Shown here in pieces: positions 25,054 to 34,540 of a stretch of DNA of 64,000 nucleotides. Source of the DNA: JANPLN01 sp043757265. GTDB lineage: Bacteria > Bdellovibrionota > Bdellovibrionia > Bdellovibrionales > JAGQZY01. The stretch is from contig JAYUQP010000031.1 of assembly GCA_043757265.1 (NCBI GenBank), positions 30,229-94,228 of the forward strand, given 5' to 3'. Within the stretch, counting starts at the first letter, position 1, and every line of letters begins with the position of its first letter. The translations under genes were made by a program, and so were the position numbers. Below the pieces are notes generated by a model, which saw nothing but the letters and a program-made list of their open reading frames with translations, ran no database searches and was not told the origin of the DNA.

Positions 25054-26991
25054 ATGGCTTACCTCTTTTTTTTTCTTTATTCTGTCTTTAGTTTTTCTCT
25101 CGAAACCAAATCCATAACTAAAGCGACTGCCAACAAGCAAACAACTGCCCAGCACATCGATAATTCTGCACTTATCGCAAACCCAGTTACCAATCAAAAA
25201 CTAATTGAACTTGCGAAGCATCCACTCTGGCTACGTTTGCTTCATTTCGATCAACCTAAGCGCAGCAAAGTCATTAATCCAGAATTTTTTGCGAGTAAAA
25301 ATATCAAATCTGATTCTGCAGCCGAGCTAGTTGCGTTTTGGTCAGCCTTACAGTTTACACCGGTAAATGATGACCACGTGATGTGTCGCTTTCCGGCCCG
25401 CACGCTTTTTATTTATCAGCAACTCGCACCGACGCTAAAACCTAACTTTAGTGCTTGTAACGAGCTTTCCGAATTCGTCGTAAGGGCTTCAATAAATTCT
25501 GTTTCAGTCGTATTTTCTTCATACTATCTTTACAATCCCTCGTCTGCTTTCGGTCATTCATTACTAAAAATCAATCGTAAAACTAATGACAACGACTTGA
25601 TGAACTACGGCATTGGCTTTGCTGCCAATGTCGATACGTCCAATCCAATCATGTACGGCATAAAGGGTTTTGCTGGACTATTCCATGGTGTATTTACTGC
25701 AGTCCCTTACTATTACAAAGTCCGCGAGTACAACGATTACGAATCACGGGATCTATGGTCTTACCAACTCAATCTGACTGATGAAGAAAAAGAATTACTC
25801 ATATATCACATCTGGGAGTTAGGGCATCTTTGGGCTCCCTATTTTTATTTTGACGAGAACTGTTCCTATTGGGTTTTACGTGTGCTCGAAGCCGCTAGCC
25901 TTCGTTTGAATCTTAAAAATCATTTACCCTCTACTCATGTTATCCCAATCGATTCCATTCGCGCGCTCTATCGACAAGAAAATTTTGTAGAAAGTATTCT
26001 GTTACGCCCCTCGTTGAGGAAAAAGGTCTCCAAGAGATTTAAACTTTTATCTAATGATGAATTAAGCAAAGTCAAAAAAGTCGTCCATCGAATGACTGAT
26101 TCTAGTTTTGATAAGAATGAGCTCGCAGATTTAAAGAACACACTTCAAATCGACGCGGCTCTTGATTATTACGATTATAAAAATGCCAAAGTCGCGGCAC
26201 GAAATGAACAGGAGTTTGAAGCTAAAAAACGTTTATTACTTATTCATCGAAGTCTCGCTCATGGTCCACCCCACGAACTTGATTTCGACAACGAAATACC
26301 TCCGCACAAATTTCATCCTTCAGCGATGTTTGGTTTGGGTGGAGGAGTTCAGGCCAACGATAAGCCGTACACTGTTCTCAGGTTTAGGCCCGCGCTGCAC
26401 GATTTGATTGATCCTCATCAAGGTTTCGATTTTTCTTCGGAGATCAACTTTTTTGATTCAGAGGCGCGGATTTATCAAAAGGATAACGACGATTGGTCCT
26501 TGCGTTTACACAAGCTCGATCTCATACGTTTTAGCGTTCTGACGCCCATGGATCAAATCGACATGAAACCAGCATGGAGATTCAACACCGGCTTGCAGCC
26601 CTTTGCACAAAAGTCTTCCCGTCGTAGCAGCAGTTTATTTTTTGCAGTTGCACCAGGTCTGTCGGTGTACACGCCATTCACGCAACAAAAAAGTATTACG
26701 TATTTTTTACTCCACTCCGAAGCAAATCAGCTCTCTTCCCTCAATCACAATTTTGCTCTTCGCACGGGGCCAGTATTTGGCACACTCACGAGCATCACTG
26801 ATAATTTCAAAATAACATTCGACCTCAAATATCTGTTTGACTACCAGTTCACGTCGAAGTGGGAAGAACTTTTCCTGGCACGCGTGCAAGCCCAGTACTA
26901 TTTCACCAGCGCCGACATGGCCGTGATGGCAGACTTCGAAGCCTGGAACGACTTCGCCGAAGCCAGCCTAAATTTTAAATACTATTTTTAA
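25054..26991 (+). CDS. DUF4105 (Lnb N-terminal domain) envelope protein with C-terminal barrel-like region
   Basis: A 645-residue exported protein. The central part carries the DUF4105 hallmarks: VVFSSYYLYNPSSAFGHSLLKI (about residues 148-170), MNYGIGFAAN, GVFTAVPYYYKVREYNDYE, and YFDENCSYWVLRVLE near 268-283. These include the His and Cys that are catalytic in the lipoprotein N-acyltransferase Lnb, the best known relative. The last 200 residues are beta-rich and end YYF, as an outer-membrane barrel would. It may act as a lipoprotein- or lipid-modifying enzyme at the outer membrane; the reaction is inference. It is downstream of the DUF3015 gene. Confidence 0.82.
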   Translation: MAYLFFFLYSVFSFSLETKSITKATANKQTTAQHIDNSALIANPVTNQKLIELAKHPLWLRLLHFDQPKRSKVINPEFFASKNIKSDSAAELVAFWSALQFTPVNDDHVMCRFPARTLFIYQQLAPTLKPNFSACNELSEFVVRASINSVSVVFSSYYLYNPSSAFGHSLLKINRKTNDNDLMNYGIGFAANVDTSNPIMYGIKGFAGLFHGVFTAVPYYYKVREYNDYESRDLWSYQLNLTDEEKELLIYHIWELGHLWAPYFYFDENCSYWVLRVLEAASLRLNLKNHLPSTHVIPIDSIRALYRQENFVESILLRPSLRKKVSKRFKLLSNDELSKVKKVVHRMTDSSFDKNELADLKNTLQIDAALDYYDYKNAKVAARNEQEFEAKKRLLLIHRSLAHGPPHELDFDNEIPPHKFHPSAMFGLGGGVQANDKPYTVLRFRPALHDLIDPHQGFDFSSEINFFDSEARIYQKDNDDWSLRLHKLDLIRFSVLTPMDQIDMKPAWRFNTGLQPFAQKSSRRSSSLFFAVAPGLSVYTPFTQQKSITYFLLHSEANQLSSLNHNFALRTGPVFGTLTSITDNFKITFDLKYLFDYQFTSKWEELFLARVQAQYYFTSADMAVMADFEAWNDFAEASLNFKYYF

Positions 26992-27070
26992 CCCTACCCT
27001 GTTGTCAGCGAGTATAACTTTGTTGCGATAGCTCTTCGCCGGGACTGTACCGTGCATTTGCAATTCTAAA

Positions 27071-27520
27071 TCATTGTCGTGCAGGCGGAGGTGCACTTTC
27101 CGATTCAGCAGGTAGGGTTGCTGGTAACTGGGATTGTAAAGCAGCTAGAATTTCACCTGCGAGAGTTTTGTCCTGCTCACTGAATGGAGGCTTAATTGGT
27201 CTCCCGGTAACGTACTGCCAAAATGTTAATCGTAGATTTAATGAGGTATTACCTGGGGCATCGAAGAGCTGTGACAAAATAGCCCCGCGCTCCTGGCCTC
27301 TAAGTAGTGAATATTTCAAGTCACGAAGCTGTGTGCGACATTGTAATGGATTTTTTGAAATCTCATTGCACGCAGCTGCGGTTTTTTGATAGATCGTAGA
27401 ATCAGACTTACATTCCTGAGCCGGATGGCGCTGCTGATCAGTAGTATTTTTTGTAGTATTCTTCGGAACGGTTGAGCATCCTAAAACTGAAAACAACAAG
27501 ATCACGCATACTTTTACCAT
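27071..27520 (-). CDS. Small lipoprotein, unknown
   Basis: A 149-residue protein with a lipoprotein signal (MVKVCVILLFSVLGCS; LGC lipobox near residue 15). The mature part is polar with four more cysteines (ECKS, AACNE, QCRTQ) and a Pro/Ala-rich end. The ATG at 27520 has AAGGAG 5 nt upstream, so the two in-frame GTG codons before it are not needed. No family recognised. Confidence 0.72.
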   Translation of the reverse strand: MVKVCVILLFSVLGCSTVPKNTTKNTTDQQRHPAQECKSDSTIYQKTAAACNEISKNPLQCRTQLRDLKYSLLRGQERGAILSQLFDAPGNTSLNLRLTFWQYVTGRPIKPPFSEQDKTLAGEILAALQSQLPATLPAESESAPPPARQ

Positions 27521-28005
27521 CACCACTCCTTCTTTTTCGTATTCAAAAAATCGCCGCTAGTTTCCAAACCATCAACCGGACACTAAACTAGTCAACAACT
27601 AATGTTTACACATCGTTTAGCTGAATTAAAGCATTAAATACCAAGTTGAAGACCACACAAAGTTGGGATTGAAACCATCAGGAGAGGTTGGTTCCATCTT
27701 TGTTGGCGGGAATTGCACTAACGGAATATGCAGTTGGAAATATCTTGTTTCATCCGATTACTACAAATCTAAATTATTTAAGAGCATTGTACTATCGATC
27801 ACTGCAACTCAAGGAGTTAGCTCTCCGGCACTAAATAAAGTCCTTACACCTTTAGATATAGAATAAAGCGCCAGCAGCGAACGAACTTCGCTGCACTCAG
27901 GAAAACGTTGGGCAGCCCATGCGGAATGGCCGCGTTGCTCCCCGCCCAACTGCTTTACCAAAAGGTAAGCCTTAAATCAGTCGCGAATTTCTTATACATC
28001 GTTGC
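27521..28005. other. Intergenic region with hairpins and one doubtful short frame
   Basis: 485 bp without a convincing gene. A plus-strand frame at 27663-27866 (67 codons, TTG start, no Shine-Dalgarno) is open but has no recognisable family; it could be a gene remnant. Around 27884 is a fragment of the dispersed CTTCGCTGCACTCAGGA repeat, followed by two stacked inverted repeats. Confidence 0.4.
27907..27970. repeat. Two adjacent small inverted repeats
   Basis: GTTGGGC (27907) pairs with GCCCAAC (27944) around a 30-nt loop. GCTTTACC pairs with GGTAAGC(C) (27952-27970) around AAAA. They lie 35-100 bp past the 3' end of the minus-strand gene at 28006 and could help end its transcript. Confidence 0.45.
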
Positions 28006-29046
28006 TCACTGAGCAACTGGCTCTGCTGCTGGTGGAGTTGGGTGAGGGCCCGATGATGTATTTGAAAAACTATTCTCTCTCGCCGAGCACCGAGTTGGAG
28101 ACGTACAAACACACTGGAAGCCATCCTGGTTAATACGATCAGAAACATATGGGCATTCTGGAGTCACCGCTTGATTTTTTAAGCTCTCTTCGGTGGCCTC
28201 CATCTGAGTTATTGAATTCCGGATACGGACTATCTCAGCTTTTGCATCAGCAAGCCGTCTTGCAGAAAATTGACGCAATACTTCTATTTTGCTGGCCTCG
28301 CCGACGCTGCGTAATAGCAAATTTTCTAGCTCTAAAACTCTTGCTTGCAGGTCATAAACGGCATTTTCAGTGGGGCCCCAGCCTCTATCCAATCGGGTTT
28401 CTACCATTAATTTGGCCACGCGTTCTCTTGCCTCATCTGCCGAAGACATTAGGCTCCTGACCCGAGCTGCAAGTGTTTCCAATCTCGCTGCGCAAAGTCT
28501 GGTGTTACCGGTGTTTTGGAAATAATATCTGCCACCCCACGAATTACTATCTTCTATACGTCCAGTTTCCCATTCAATATTTACTCGCTCATTAAAATAA
28601 GTGCGACAGTGTTCTGCCGTGAAACTGTGGGGTATAGTTCCATTCAAACAGAAAACTCCAACGTATACACTTAAGCGACCCTCGCTAACACTGCAACCTG
28701 CAACAACACGCTCCCCATCACGCCCTTCATTGATATCGAGTCTTGCAGCTGTAGAACCCCCAATGCAATTTTGGTTAGCCCACTCTAAAAATTTATTGCG
28801 AGCTTCAACTTTATAGTCTGCGCATACTCTTCCTATTCTTTCGCCTGACATTCTCTGTAACCAGCTCAGCTCTCTCGTTGGAAGTAACAACTCCGGATAG
28901 CCATTCTTATCTGTGTACCTGTTAAGAGACGATGCATGGTAGCAGTTGGTATCGTCATCGGTGCGTGTAGACCCCGGACAAGTAACTCCATTCGCATAAT
29001 TGGTAAAAAGACACAAAATTATTAAAACAGAATTTGTTCTTATCAT
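28006..29046 (-). CDS. Exported Cys-rich coiled-coil protein, unknown
   Basis: A 346-residue protein with signal peptide MIRTNSVLIILCLFTNYANG. Residues 22-185 contain many cysteines (CPGS, NCYH, VCAD, NCIGG, GCSV, FCLNG, HCRTY), suggesting a disulfide-rich domain. Residues 190-300 form long helices of coiled-coil type. Two more cysteine motifs (CPYVSD, CVCTSPTRC) and a Pro-rich tail ending EPVAQ follow. The protein at 57514 ends in a similar Pro/Ala tail. GGAGATTTTGA precedes the ATG. No family recognised. Confidence 0.72.
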   Translation of the reverse strand: MIRTNSVLIILCLFTNYANGVTCPGSTRTDDDTNCYHASSLNRYTDKNGYPELLLPTRELSWLQRMSGERIGRVCADYKVEARNKFLEWANQNCIGGSTAARLDINEGRDGERVVAGCSVSEGRLSVYVGVFCLNGTIPHSFTAEHCRTYFNERVNIEWETGRIEDSNSWGGRYYFQNTGNTRLCAARLETLAARVRSLMSSADEARERVAKLMVETRLDRGWGPTENAVYDLQARVLELENLLLRSVGEASKIEVLRQFSARRLADAKAEIVRIRNSITQMEATEESLKNQAVTPECPYVSDRINQDGFQCVCTSPTRCSARENSFSNTSSGPHPTPPAAEPVAQ

Positions 29047-29359
29047 TCAAAATCTCCGCACTTTGATACGTTATTTATTTACGCTTAAAATGGCTGAAGA
29101 CAAATTTTTCCTAGCAAGAATATTTTAAGTATAACAGTAGTTTTTCTTGCATAAAGATTTTTGAAGTTTTTTTGGATCTAAGTCCAGCAAAAATACCTGT
29201 CTTGGGGCGCGCCAATTGACTCGCCATGCTCAGCGCATCGTTGCCGCAGTTCTGAGTTTAGCGTCCCGGTCGTCCCGAGCACAACGGAGATCTAATGTTA
29301 GCTAGAAATACGCGAGATCCTTCGCTGCGATCAGGACAACGATAGCAAACCCGAATCAT
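29047..29359. other. Intergenic region with one repeat fragment
   Basis: 313 bp. The right half contains the promoter zone of the minus-strand gene starting at 29046. Near 29322-29341 is a single copy of the dispersed repeat (CGAGATCCTTCGCTGC..). No gene or RNA is seen. Confidence 0.5.
29322..29341. repeat. Dispersed repeat, single copy
   Basis: GAGATCCTTCGCTGCGATCAGG, the half-unit of the GTCATCCTGAG family on the reverse orientation, about 20 bp past the 3' end of the DUF4331 gene. Confidence 0.55.
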
Positions 29360-30604
29360 TTATTCTTGAAGTGCTTTAGCAGCGTTGAACAAAAACCATT
29401 GCGTCCAAGAAGATTCATCAGACTGATCCAAGTAAGGAAAATTACTTTTAAGACTTTTTGTCGAATCTCCCTGATAAGGATCAGAGACCCCTGTTTCGAA
29501 ACTTAACAGATTTGCCTGGTAGCCGTTCATGTACAGGGCGTACAGGGTCATCATAATATCGTCGGTCAATTTTCGACCACCGCAACTTTTTATTTCTTGA
29601 CCTAAAAGCAATTCTTTCTCGATGTTGAGATATTGATTTCCTATTCCAACACATTGTGAGTCCAAGTTGATCAACAAGAAATCATCCACCAAAATATCCG
29701 TCAAAACATCTAAACCGTCTGTGGTCCAGGATTGGTTCGGATCAAGGGCGTCGTAAGCAGATATATTTTCAACAAGCCTTTGTTTAAATTTTTTCGACAT
29801 AATGGACGGAAATTCAAAGGGACGTAATAGATTATATTCTCTCTTCAAAGGATTGTTGCCCGAAAAATCATGCAAGCTGAGGTTTGTAATTTCAGGCCGC
29901 CCCACTCGATCTAAGGCTTCGTAAACTCCTCCGCGTTCCGTATAGCTTTGCGCGCCTAGCGCCAGCATTCCATTTTGCAGTCCCAAACGTTTGAGATCCA
30001 GCTCAACAGCGATGCTCATGACATTGATGGTCTCCATCGCGTTGTCACCAGAGCCGGGAGATTGCGAGTTAAATTTCTTACGATTGGTTACGTCCAGAAA
30101 AGTTTTCGCAGAAATAAAAAAAGAGTCAGATCGAGGACCAGCAAAAACTTTCATGGTTTCGTTTTCTAGGATATCTCCAACATGACCGGTAAGCGAAGAG
30201 ATTACGGTTTCTTCTTTGTTCAATACACAAGTAAACTCTGCATGATCCGAGGAATTTCTTTTGTCGTGGTGACCCGGATCTTTAAATTTGCATTTTATGT
30301 TCAGTTCGTCCATTACGTAGGTTTGAAATCCAGGTTTCAACGGCGTCTTGTTTGCTTCAGCCAATCGAATAAAGATGTCATAACTCACTTTACTTGAATA
30401 ATGCCCGTCAGGACTGACGCCAGGGTACATATTCAAAATCACCGTAAGGCTTTCGGTTTTATTAGGAGTTTTAAAAGCATAGAGGTCTGTTAGATCTGCC
30501 TGCCCATCTTCGATAGTAGCAGCTCCATCAATGTGATCACTCGCAAAAGATCCAATGCCAGATAATAAAACAAAGATAAAGACTAGAGCGGGTATTTTGA
30601 ACAT
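29360..30604 (-). CDS. DUF4331 family exported protein
   Basis: A 414-residue protein with a signal peptide (MFKIPALVFIFVLLSGIGSFA). The mature N-terminus SDHIDGAATIEDGQADLTDLYAF is the DUF4331 pattern (acidic, then D-x-TDLYAF). TVILNMYPGVSPDG and VFAGPRSDSFFI also fit. The role of this family is not settled; members are exported and beta-rich. AAAGGAG is well placed before the ATG at 30604. It stands alone on the minus strand. Confidence 0.82.
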   Translation of the reverse strand: MFKIPALVFIFVLLSGIGSFASDHIDGAATIEDGQADLTDLYAFKTPNKTESLTVILNMYPGVSPDGHYSSKVSYDIFIRLAEANKTPLKPGFQTYVMDELNIKCKFKDPGHHDKRNSSDHAEFTCVLNKEETVISSLTGHVGDILENETMKVFAGPRSDSFFISAKTFLDVTNRKKFNSQSPGSGDNAMETINVMSIAVELDLKRLGLQNGMLALGAQSYTERGGVYEALDRVGRPEITNLSLHDFSGNNPLKREYNLLRPFEFPSIMSKKFKQRLVENISAYDALDPNQSWTTDGLDVLTDILVDDFLLINLDSQCVGIGNQYLNIEKELLLGQEIKSCGGRKLTDDIMMTLYALYMNGYQANLLSFETGVSDPYQGDSTKSLKSNFPYLDQSDESSWTQWFLFNAAKALQE

Positions 30605-30857
30605 GCGTTAACTCCTTTAAATAAAGTATTTTTAGACGATCTACACGTTTAAGTCCTCCGAAAAACATCGCTCAAGTAATAAAAACACCACTGTCGACCC
30701 AGCATGCGAAAAAATGACTGTCTATACGGGATGCGATAGACGAATTTTCTATAATCAACCTGAATACGCCGTCGCGCTGTTCTAGCCACCTTACAAAGGG
30801 GAGATCCTTCGCTAAACTCATGACGGCGACGAATCTCCAGGGATGGCGGCGGAGACT
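30605..30857. other. Intergenic region with a decayed repeat copy
   Basis: 253 bp without a gene. Around 30798-30823, GAGATCCTTCGCTAAACTCATGACGG is a diverged copy of the dispersed repeat. The minus-strand frame at 30649-30927 overlaps rfaE2 out of frame and is rejected. Confidence 0.5.
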
Positions 30858-31313
30858 TTACTTCTTCAAACCGGCTTTTTCGATGATTTTTGTTGTCGAC
30901 TTGCCGTCGATGAACGTCAGCGAGCAAACTTGGCCGCCGTAGGATTGGACGAAGGGGCCGCCGACGATTTGGTCCACCGACCAGTCGCCGCCTTTGACAA
31001 GAATGTCGGGACGAATGCTTTTGATTAGATTTTCTGGAGTGTCTTCGGTGAAGATCACCGTTTCGTCCACCGATTGAAGGGCTTTTAGAATTTCGGCGCG
31101 ATCTAGTTCGTTTTGAATGGGACGCGTGGGGCCCTTGAGGCGTTTCACGCTATCGTCGGAGTTAACGCCGACAATTAAAAAATCGCCCAGCTTTTTTGCT
31201 TCGGCCAAATAGCGAACGTGGCCAACATGCAGAAGATCAAAACAGCCATTTGTGAAAACGATTTTTTTGTTCTGATTTTGAAGTGGTTTAATTTTTTCGA
31301 GAACGTTTTTCAT
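30858..31313 (-). CDS. rfaE2: RfaE2, D-glycero-beta-D-manno-heptose 1-phosphate adenylyltransferase
   Basis: It adds AMP to heptose-1-phosphate to give ADP-heptose for the LPS inner core. The 151-residue nucleotidyltransferase has TNGCFDLLHVGHVRYL (HxGH-type motif), VGVNSDDSVKRLKGPTRP and the C-terminal FIDGKSTTKIIEK. This is the stand-alone form; the kinase half found in HldE is absent here. It ends the run rsmE-RDD-rfaE2 with a 13-bp gap after the RDD gene. Confidence 0.93.
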   Translation of the reverse strand: MKNVLEKIKPLQNQNKKIVFTNGCFDLLHVGHVRYLAEAKKLGDFLIVGVNSDDSVKRLKGPTRPIQNELDRAEILKALQSVDETVIFTEDTPENLIKSIRPDILVKGGDWSVDQIVGGPFVQSYGGQVCSLTFIDGKSTTKIIEKAGLKK

Positions 31314-31325
31314 CTACGCGCTCAC

Positions 31326-32246
31326 TTAATAATTACGTGAGTACAAACGAAGACCAGAAATCCAATACCCTAGATCTTTTTTGAACAAAAAGGATATCAA
31401 CGGAAAGATCACAAATCCTGTTAGTGCAATCACTGTCATACGAAACACAACTTGCGCGGGGTAGTACCACTGCAACCGTTCTTCTTCGAGACCAAGTTGA
31501 ATATCGAAGGCCCAATCACCAAGCGTGTTGCCCCATAACCCGCGCGTGCACATGTAGTAAAGTGTATACACACCAAAAAAGATGGCGCCAAATTCAAGCC
31601 ACACGCTCATCGGCGCCTGGGTGTGCAAGATCACAGCGATCAAATCCACTTTGGTAAGTAAAATAATTCCCACTAGCATCAAGGCCGTCATCCCAGAGAT
31701 CACTAAAAGATCTAAGATTGCTGAAGTAAAGCTCGAAGTGACTGGAGTGTACTGCGGCTGCACTTCCACAGTTTGATGAAAAAATGGACGGCGAAATCCC
31801 ACTTTTGGAAAGGCTTTTTCCAAAGTGTTATTTAAACTGACGTCGGTTCGTCCCTCTTTGAGGAGATCAGGATCGTTTGGATTGATGGATGGAATTTCCA
31901 ATGGCTTTGTATATCCAGATGCTGGTGCGGATGTGGGCATATAATCCGCGCGCCCAATTGGCATTTGCACCCTGGACTCGTTTTGTTTTGACGGCAGCTC
32001 CGGCGCGAAATCCATGGCTGGTGGAAGCGAACTTAACATGTCGCTGATCATGCGACTTGTTTTGGGAGGGTTCATGTTCCAATCGATGGATTTTTCGAAC
32101 ACTTCAGGTTTGACCGACGCTTCAATTTTTTCGTTAAAACTCAACGACGGCGGGATCGGGCTTGGCGTAGGCTTTGACTCTTCGGCTTTTTTATCAAACC
32201 CAAGGCCTTTGGTGATCGGCTTAAAATCAAAATCATCCATATCCAT
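31326..32246 (-). CDS. RDD-family membrane protein with long polar N-terminus
   Basis: About 306 residues. Residues 1-165 are polar, Pro- and Asp-rich and probably cytosolic and disordered. The rest is an RDD-type domain with three hydrophobic segments (about 178-202, 212-230, 262-285), including TRGLWGNTLGDWAFDIQL in the place of the usual GQTPGK motif. RDD proteins are small membrane proteins with poorly known roles, some in ion transport. The ATG at 32246 has GGAG 7 nt upstream; the frame can be extended one codon to TTG. It lies 9 bp after rsmE. Confidence 0.75.
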   Translation of the reverse strand: MDMDDFDFKPITKGLGFDKKAEESKPTPSPIPPSLSFNEKIEASVKPEVFEKSIDWNMNPPKTSRMISDMLSSLPPAMDFAPELPSKQNESRVQMPIGRADYMPTSAPASGYTKPLEIPSINPNDPDLLKEGRTDVSLNNTLEKAFPKVGFRRPFFHQTVEVQPQYTPVTSSFTSAILDLLVISGMTALMLVGIILLTKVDLIAVILHTQAPMSVWLEFGAIFFGVYTLYYMCTRGLWGNTLGDWAFDIQLGLEEERLQWYYPAQVVFRMTVIALTGFVIFPLISFLFKKDLGYWISGLRLYSRNY

Positions 32247-32255
32247 CAAGCGCTC

Positions 32256-32999
32256 CTAAAATAGATTCAGCTGATACTTTATGATGCCCAGAAGTGTGAC
32301 GCAAGCCGTTTCAACCCGCAACACCTGTTGACCCAAGGAAATGGGAAAAAGGTTAGCTTTTTTAAAGATTTCAACCTCTTGAGTCGAAAATCCTCCCTCG
32401 CTACCAACAAAAATCCATACATTTTCGTTATTTACATCACCGCTGGCAGCCTCTTTTAGACTTATGCCACCCGCCCCCTCGTACGCGAAAATTCCTTTCG
32501 CTTGGGGGCTGCTCTGAAAACGCTGTAAGATTTCTTTTAGATCGCAGGGCTCTTCGAGCCCCATCCAATCGCCCCGCCCCGATTGCTGGGTTGCGGACTG
32601 AATGATTTTTTCAAATCGCGGACGCTTATTTTGCAAAACGCTTTTTTGGGTTTTTACAAAACTGTAGTCAGAAAAAAACGGATGAATTTTGTAAACTCCA
32701 AGTTCCACCGCTTTTTCCATCACCGCTTCGAAGGTTGCAATTTTTGGTACTGACATCGCCAGATGAATCCATGGTTTTTTAAGCGGCGGAATTTGACGAA
32801 TTTCTACGACTCGAGCCTGGGCTGATTTTTTGCCAATGCTTTCGATTTCGACGAGCAAGGCAAAACCCGAAGGAGTAAGCACCTCAAAGCGCGCCCCTTC
32901 GCCTTGCCTGCACACATCTACGATATGATGAAAATCGTCGCCAGAAATGGCTACGATTTCATCCTTTTCGGACGCCTTTTCCAAACGGTAACGACGCAA
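32256..32999 (-). CDS. rsmE: RsmE, 16S rRNA m3U1498 methyltransferase
   Basis: A SPOUT-class enzyme that methylates N3 of U1498 in 16S rRNA. The 247-residue protein shows the N-terminal PUA-like part (HHIVDVCRQGEG) and the trefoil-knot segment VGSEGGFSTQEVEIF, then LGQQVLRVETA. The start codon is TTG with AAAGGAG 7 nt upstream; no in-frame ATG precedes the conserved region. It follows prmA by 12 bp. Confidence 0.93.
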   Translation of the reverse strand: MRRYRLEKASEKDEIVAISGDDFHHIVDVCRQGEGARFEVLTPSGFALLVEIESIGKKSAQARVVEIRQIPPLKKPWIHLAMSVPKIATFEAVMEKAVELGVYKIHPFFSDYSFVKTQKSVLQNKRPRFEKIIQSATQQSGRGDWMGLEEPCDLKEILQRFQSSPQAKGIFAYEGAGGISLKEAASGDVNNENVWIFVGSEGGFSTQEVEIFKKANLFPISLGQQVLRVETACVTLLGIIKYQLNLF

Positions 33000-33011
33000 A
33001 ATCCAACTCCT

Positions 33012-33908
33012 TTAGGCTCGAGAAAACCAAAAACCTACCCATTCCTTCATGGCGTAGCGTTTTTGTAGTTTCAATGGCCAGTCTTTTAATATTTGCTCAA
33101 CAAACCCTTTTTCGCGCTCCAACAAGATTCCACTAAAAATAAAGTGGGTGCCTGGTTTGGAATGATTTTGGAAATCAGATTTCAAATCACACAGCACACC
33201 ATCAATAATATTTGCTACGATTAAATCCCACTGTCCTTCGTGGCGTGAAAAATCATCGCTCCAAATAATCTGATCGGTTTCATTCTTTTCAAAATTTTCC
33301 AATGTAACACGTTTGCATTCGGCATCGATATCGCTGCAATACACTTCAGGAACACCCAGTTTTGATAACAAAATTCCTAAAATGCCTGTACCAGTTCCCA
33401 CATCAAACGCCGTCTGACACGGGTTCTGTTTTATAAACTCAAAAATCAAATGGCTGCATATCTGAGTGGTTTCGTGAGTGCCGGTCCCAAACGCCATGCC
33501 GGGATCAATAAAAATGGGCATCTTTGCCTGGTCAGGCACTGGCTTCCAGCTCGGTACCACCCAGATATCGCCGGTGAGGGCGAACGCCTCGTAGCCCTTT
33601 TTCCACTCTTCTAACCAATCTTTGCTATCGGCCTTTACGACGGTGACCGAAGCTGTTGGGTGGTGCGATTTGATTCGTTCAATCAAGGGTTGGATGGCCA
33701 CATCGGTAGAAAAGTAAGCGATCAGGCGGAGGCTGTCCGATGCCTTAACCAGCGGATTAAAGCGAAGGTCTTCTTGCACGAACTGGAGGTTTTCGCAAAC
33801 CCCCATGGCGCCCCAGTGGAAAAGCTGTCCACTGATTTCGTCTTCCACTTTGCGATGGAGCTGCGAAATAAAAACTTCGAGGTATTGTGCTGGCTGGATT
33901 TCGCTCAC
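33012..33908 (-). CDS. prmA: PrmA, ribosomal protein L11 methyltransferase
   Basis: It trimethylates ribosomal protein L11 with S-adenosylmethionine. The 298-residue protein contains FIDPGMAFGTGTHETTQIC (family hallmark), the SAM-binding FDVGTGTGILGI and LIVANIIDGVL. It overlaps the 33905 gene by 4 bp, so the two are coupled, and it is followed by rsmE. Confidence 0.95.
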   Translation of the reverse strand: MSEIQPAQYLEVFISQLHRKVEDEISGQLFHWGAMGVCENLQFVQEDLRFNPLVKASDSLRLIAYFSTDVAIQPLIERIKSHHPTASVTVVKADSKDWLEEWKKGYEAFALTGDIWVVPSWKPVPDQAKMPIFIDPGMAFGTGTHETTQICSHLIFEFIKQNPCQTAFDVGTGTGILGILLSKLGVPEVYCSDIDAECKRVTLENFEKNETDQIIWSDDFSRHEGQWDLIVANIIDGVLCDLKSDFQNHSKPGTHFIFSGILLEREKGFVEQILKDWPLKLQKRYAMKEWVGFWFSRA

Positions 33909-34540
33909 TTCTTCTTTTGCGAAACAAACTTCTTACGTAATTTTTGTTTTTTGCTCGTAACCGGTTTAACGCTAGCAATCTTCCGCGTCCCTGTAGAGGC
34001 TACAAGCATTTGCAAAGTCTGTTCGCTTTCCTTCATGAGCTGTTGTGCCTCAATCGAAGGACTCAGTAAAGCCACTTTTTCGCCAGTCGGGCCCATAACG
34101 GGAGCATTGAGGTCTGGAGTGGCAGGTTTTTTAGGAGCGCGCGCCGTAGCCAAATCCAAACGATCTCCCACCATCACCGCATCGTAATCCAGCACTGGTC
34201 TGTTTTCGGGATTTTCCAAAGTGATCTGTCGAGCCACGCTCAGTAAGCCATCGGCATGAATTATTTCGATCTCTGCAACTTTTACGCGAATATCACCCAC
34301 CGAGATATTTTTAAGGGGATCGTGAAATGGAACCCGTCGAAGCACGTCCACAATCACGCCTTTTTTTAAACCTAAGTTCTCCCCGCCATTTATAAAAAAG
34401 TTCCTGTAGACCTTTTCGCTTTTGCTTAATTGAATATTCTTTTTTACTTCGATGACGACGGCCTCTCCGTCAGCGGCCTGAACCTGAACTTCGATCACCG
34501 AAAAAAGCAGAAACAATAGTGGCAGGTGGAGTCTTTTCAT
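33905..34540 (-). CDS. Exported protein, unknown, first gene of the prmA-rsmE run
   Basis: A 211-residue protein with signal peptide MKRLHLPLLFLLFSVIEVQVQA. Residues 45-120 (FFINGGENLGLKKGVIVDVLRR, then ISVGDIRVKVAEIEIIHADG) look like a small beta-barrel of the sort seen in FlgT C-terminal and related domains, but the match is loose. The C-terminus is Lys/Arg-rich (KKQKLRKKFVSQKKK). AAGGACG precedes the ATG. It overlaps prmA by 4 bp. Confidence 0.65.
   Translation of the reverse strand: MKRLHLPLLFLLFSVIEVQVQAADGEAVVIEVKKNIQLSKSEKVYRNFFINGGENLGLKKGVIVDVLRRVPFHDPLKNISVGDIRVKVAEIEIIHADGLLSVARQITLENPENRPVLDYDAVMVGDRLDLATARAPKKPATPDLNAPVMGPTGEKVALLSPSIEAQQLMKESEQTLQMLVASTGTRKIASVKPVTSKKQKLRKKFVSQKKK

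Noticed and set aside
27663..27866. 67-codon plus-strand frame with TTG start
   Set aside because: No Shine-Dalgarno, no family, flanked by repeats; kept only as a possible remnant in the gap entry.
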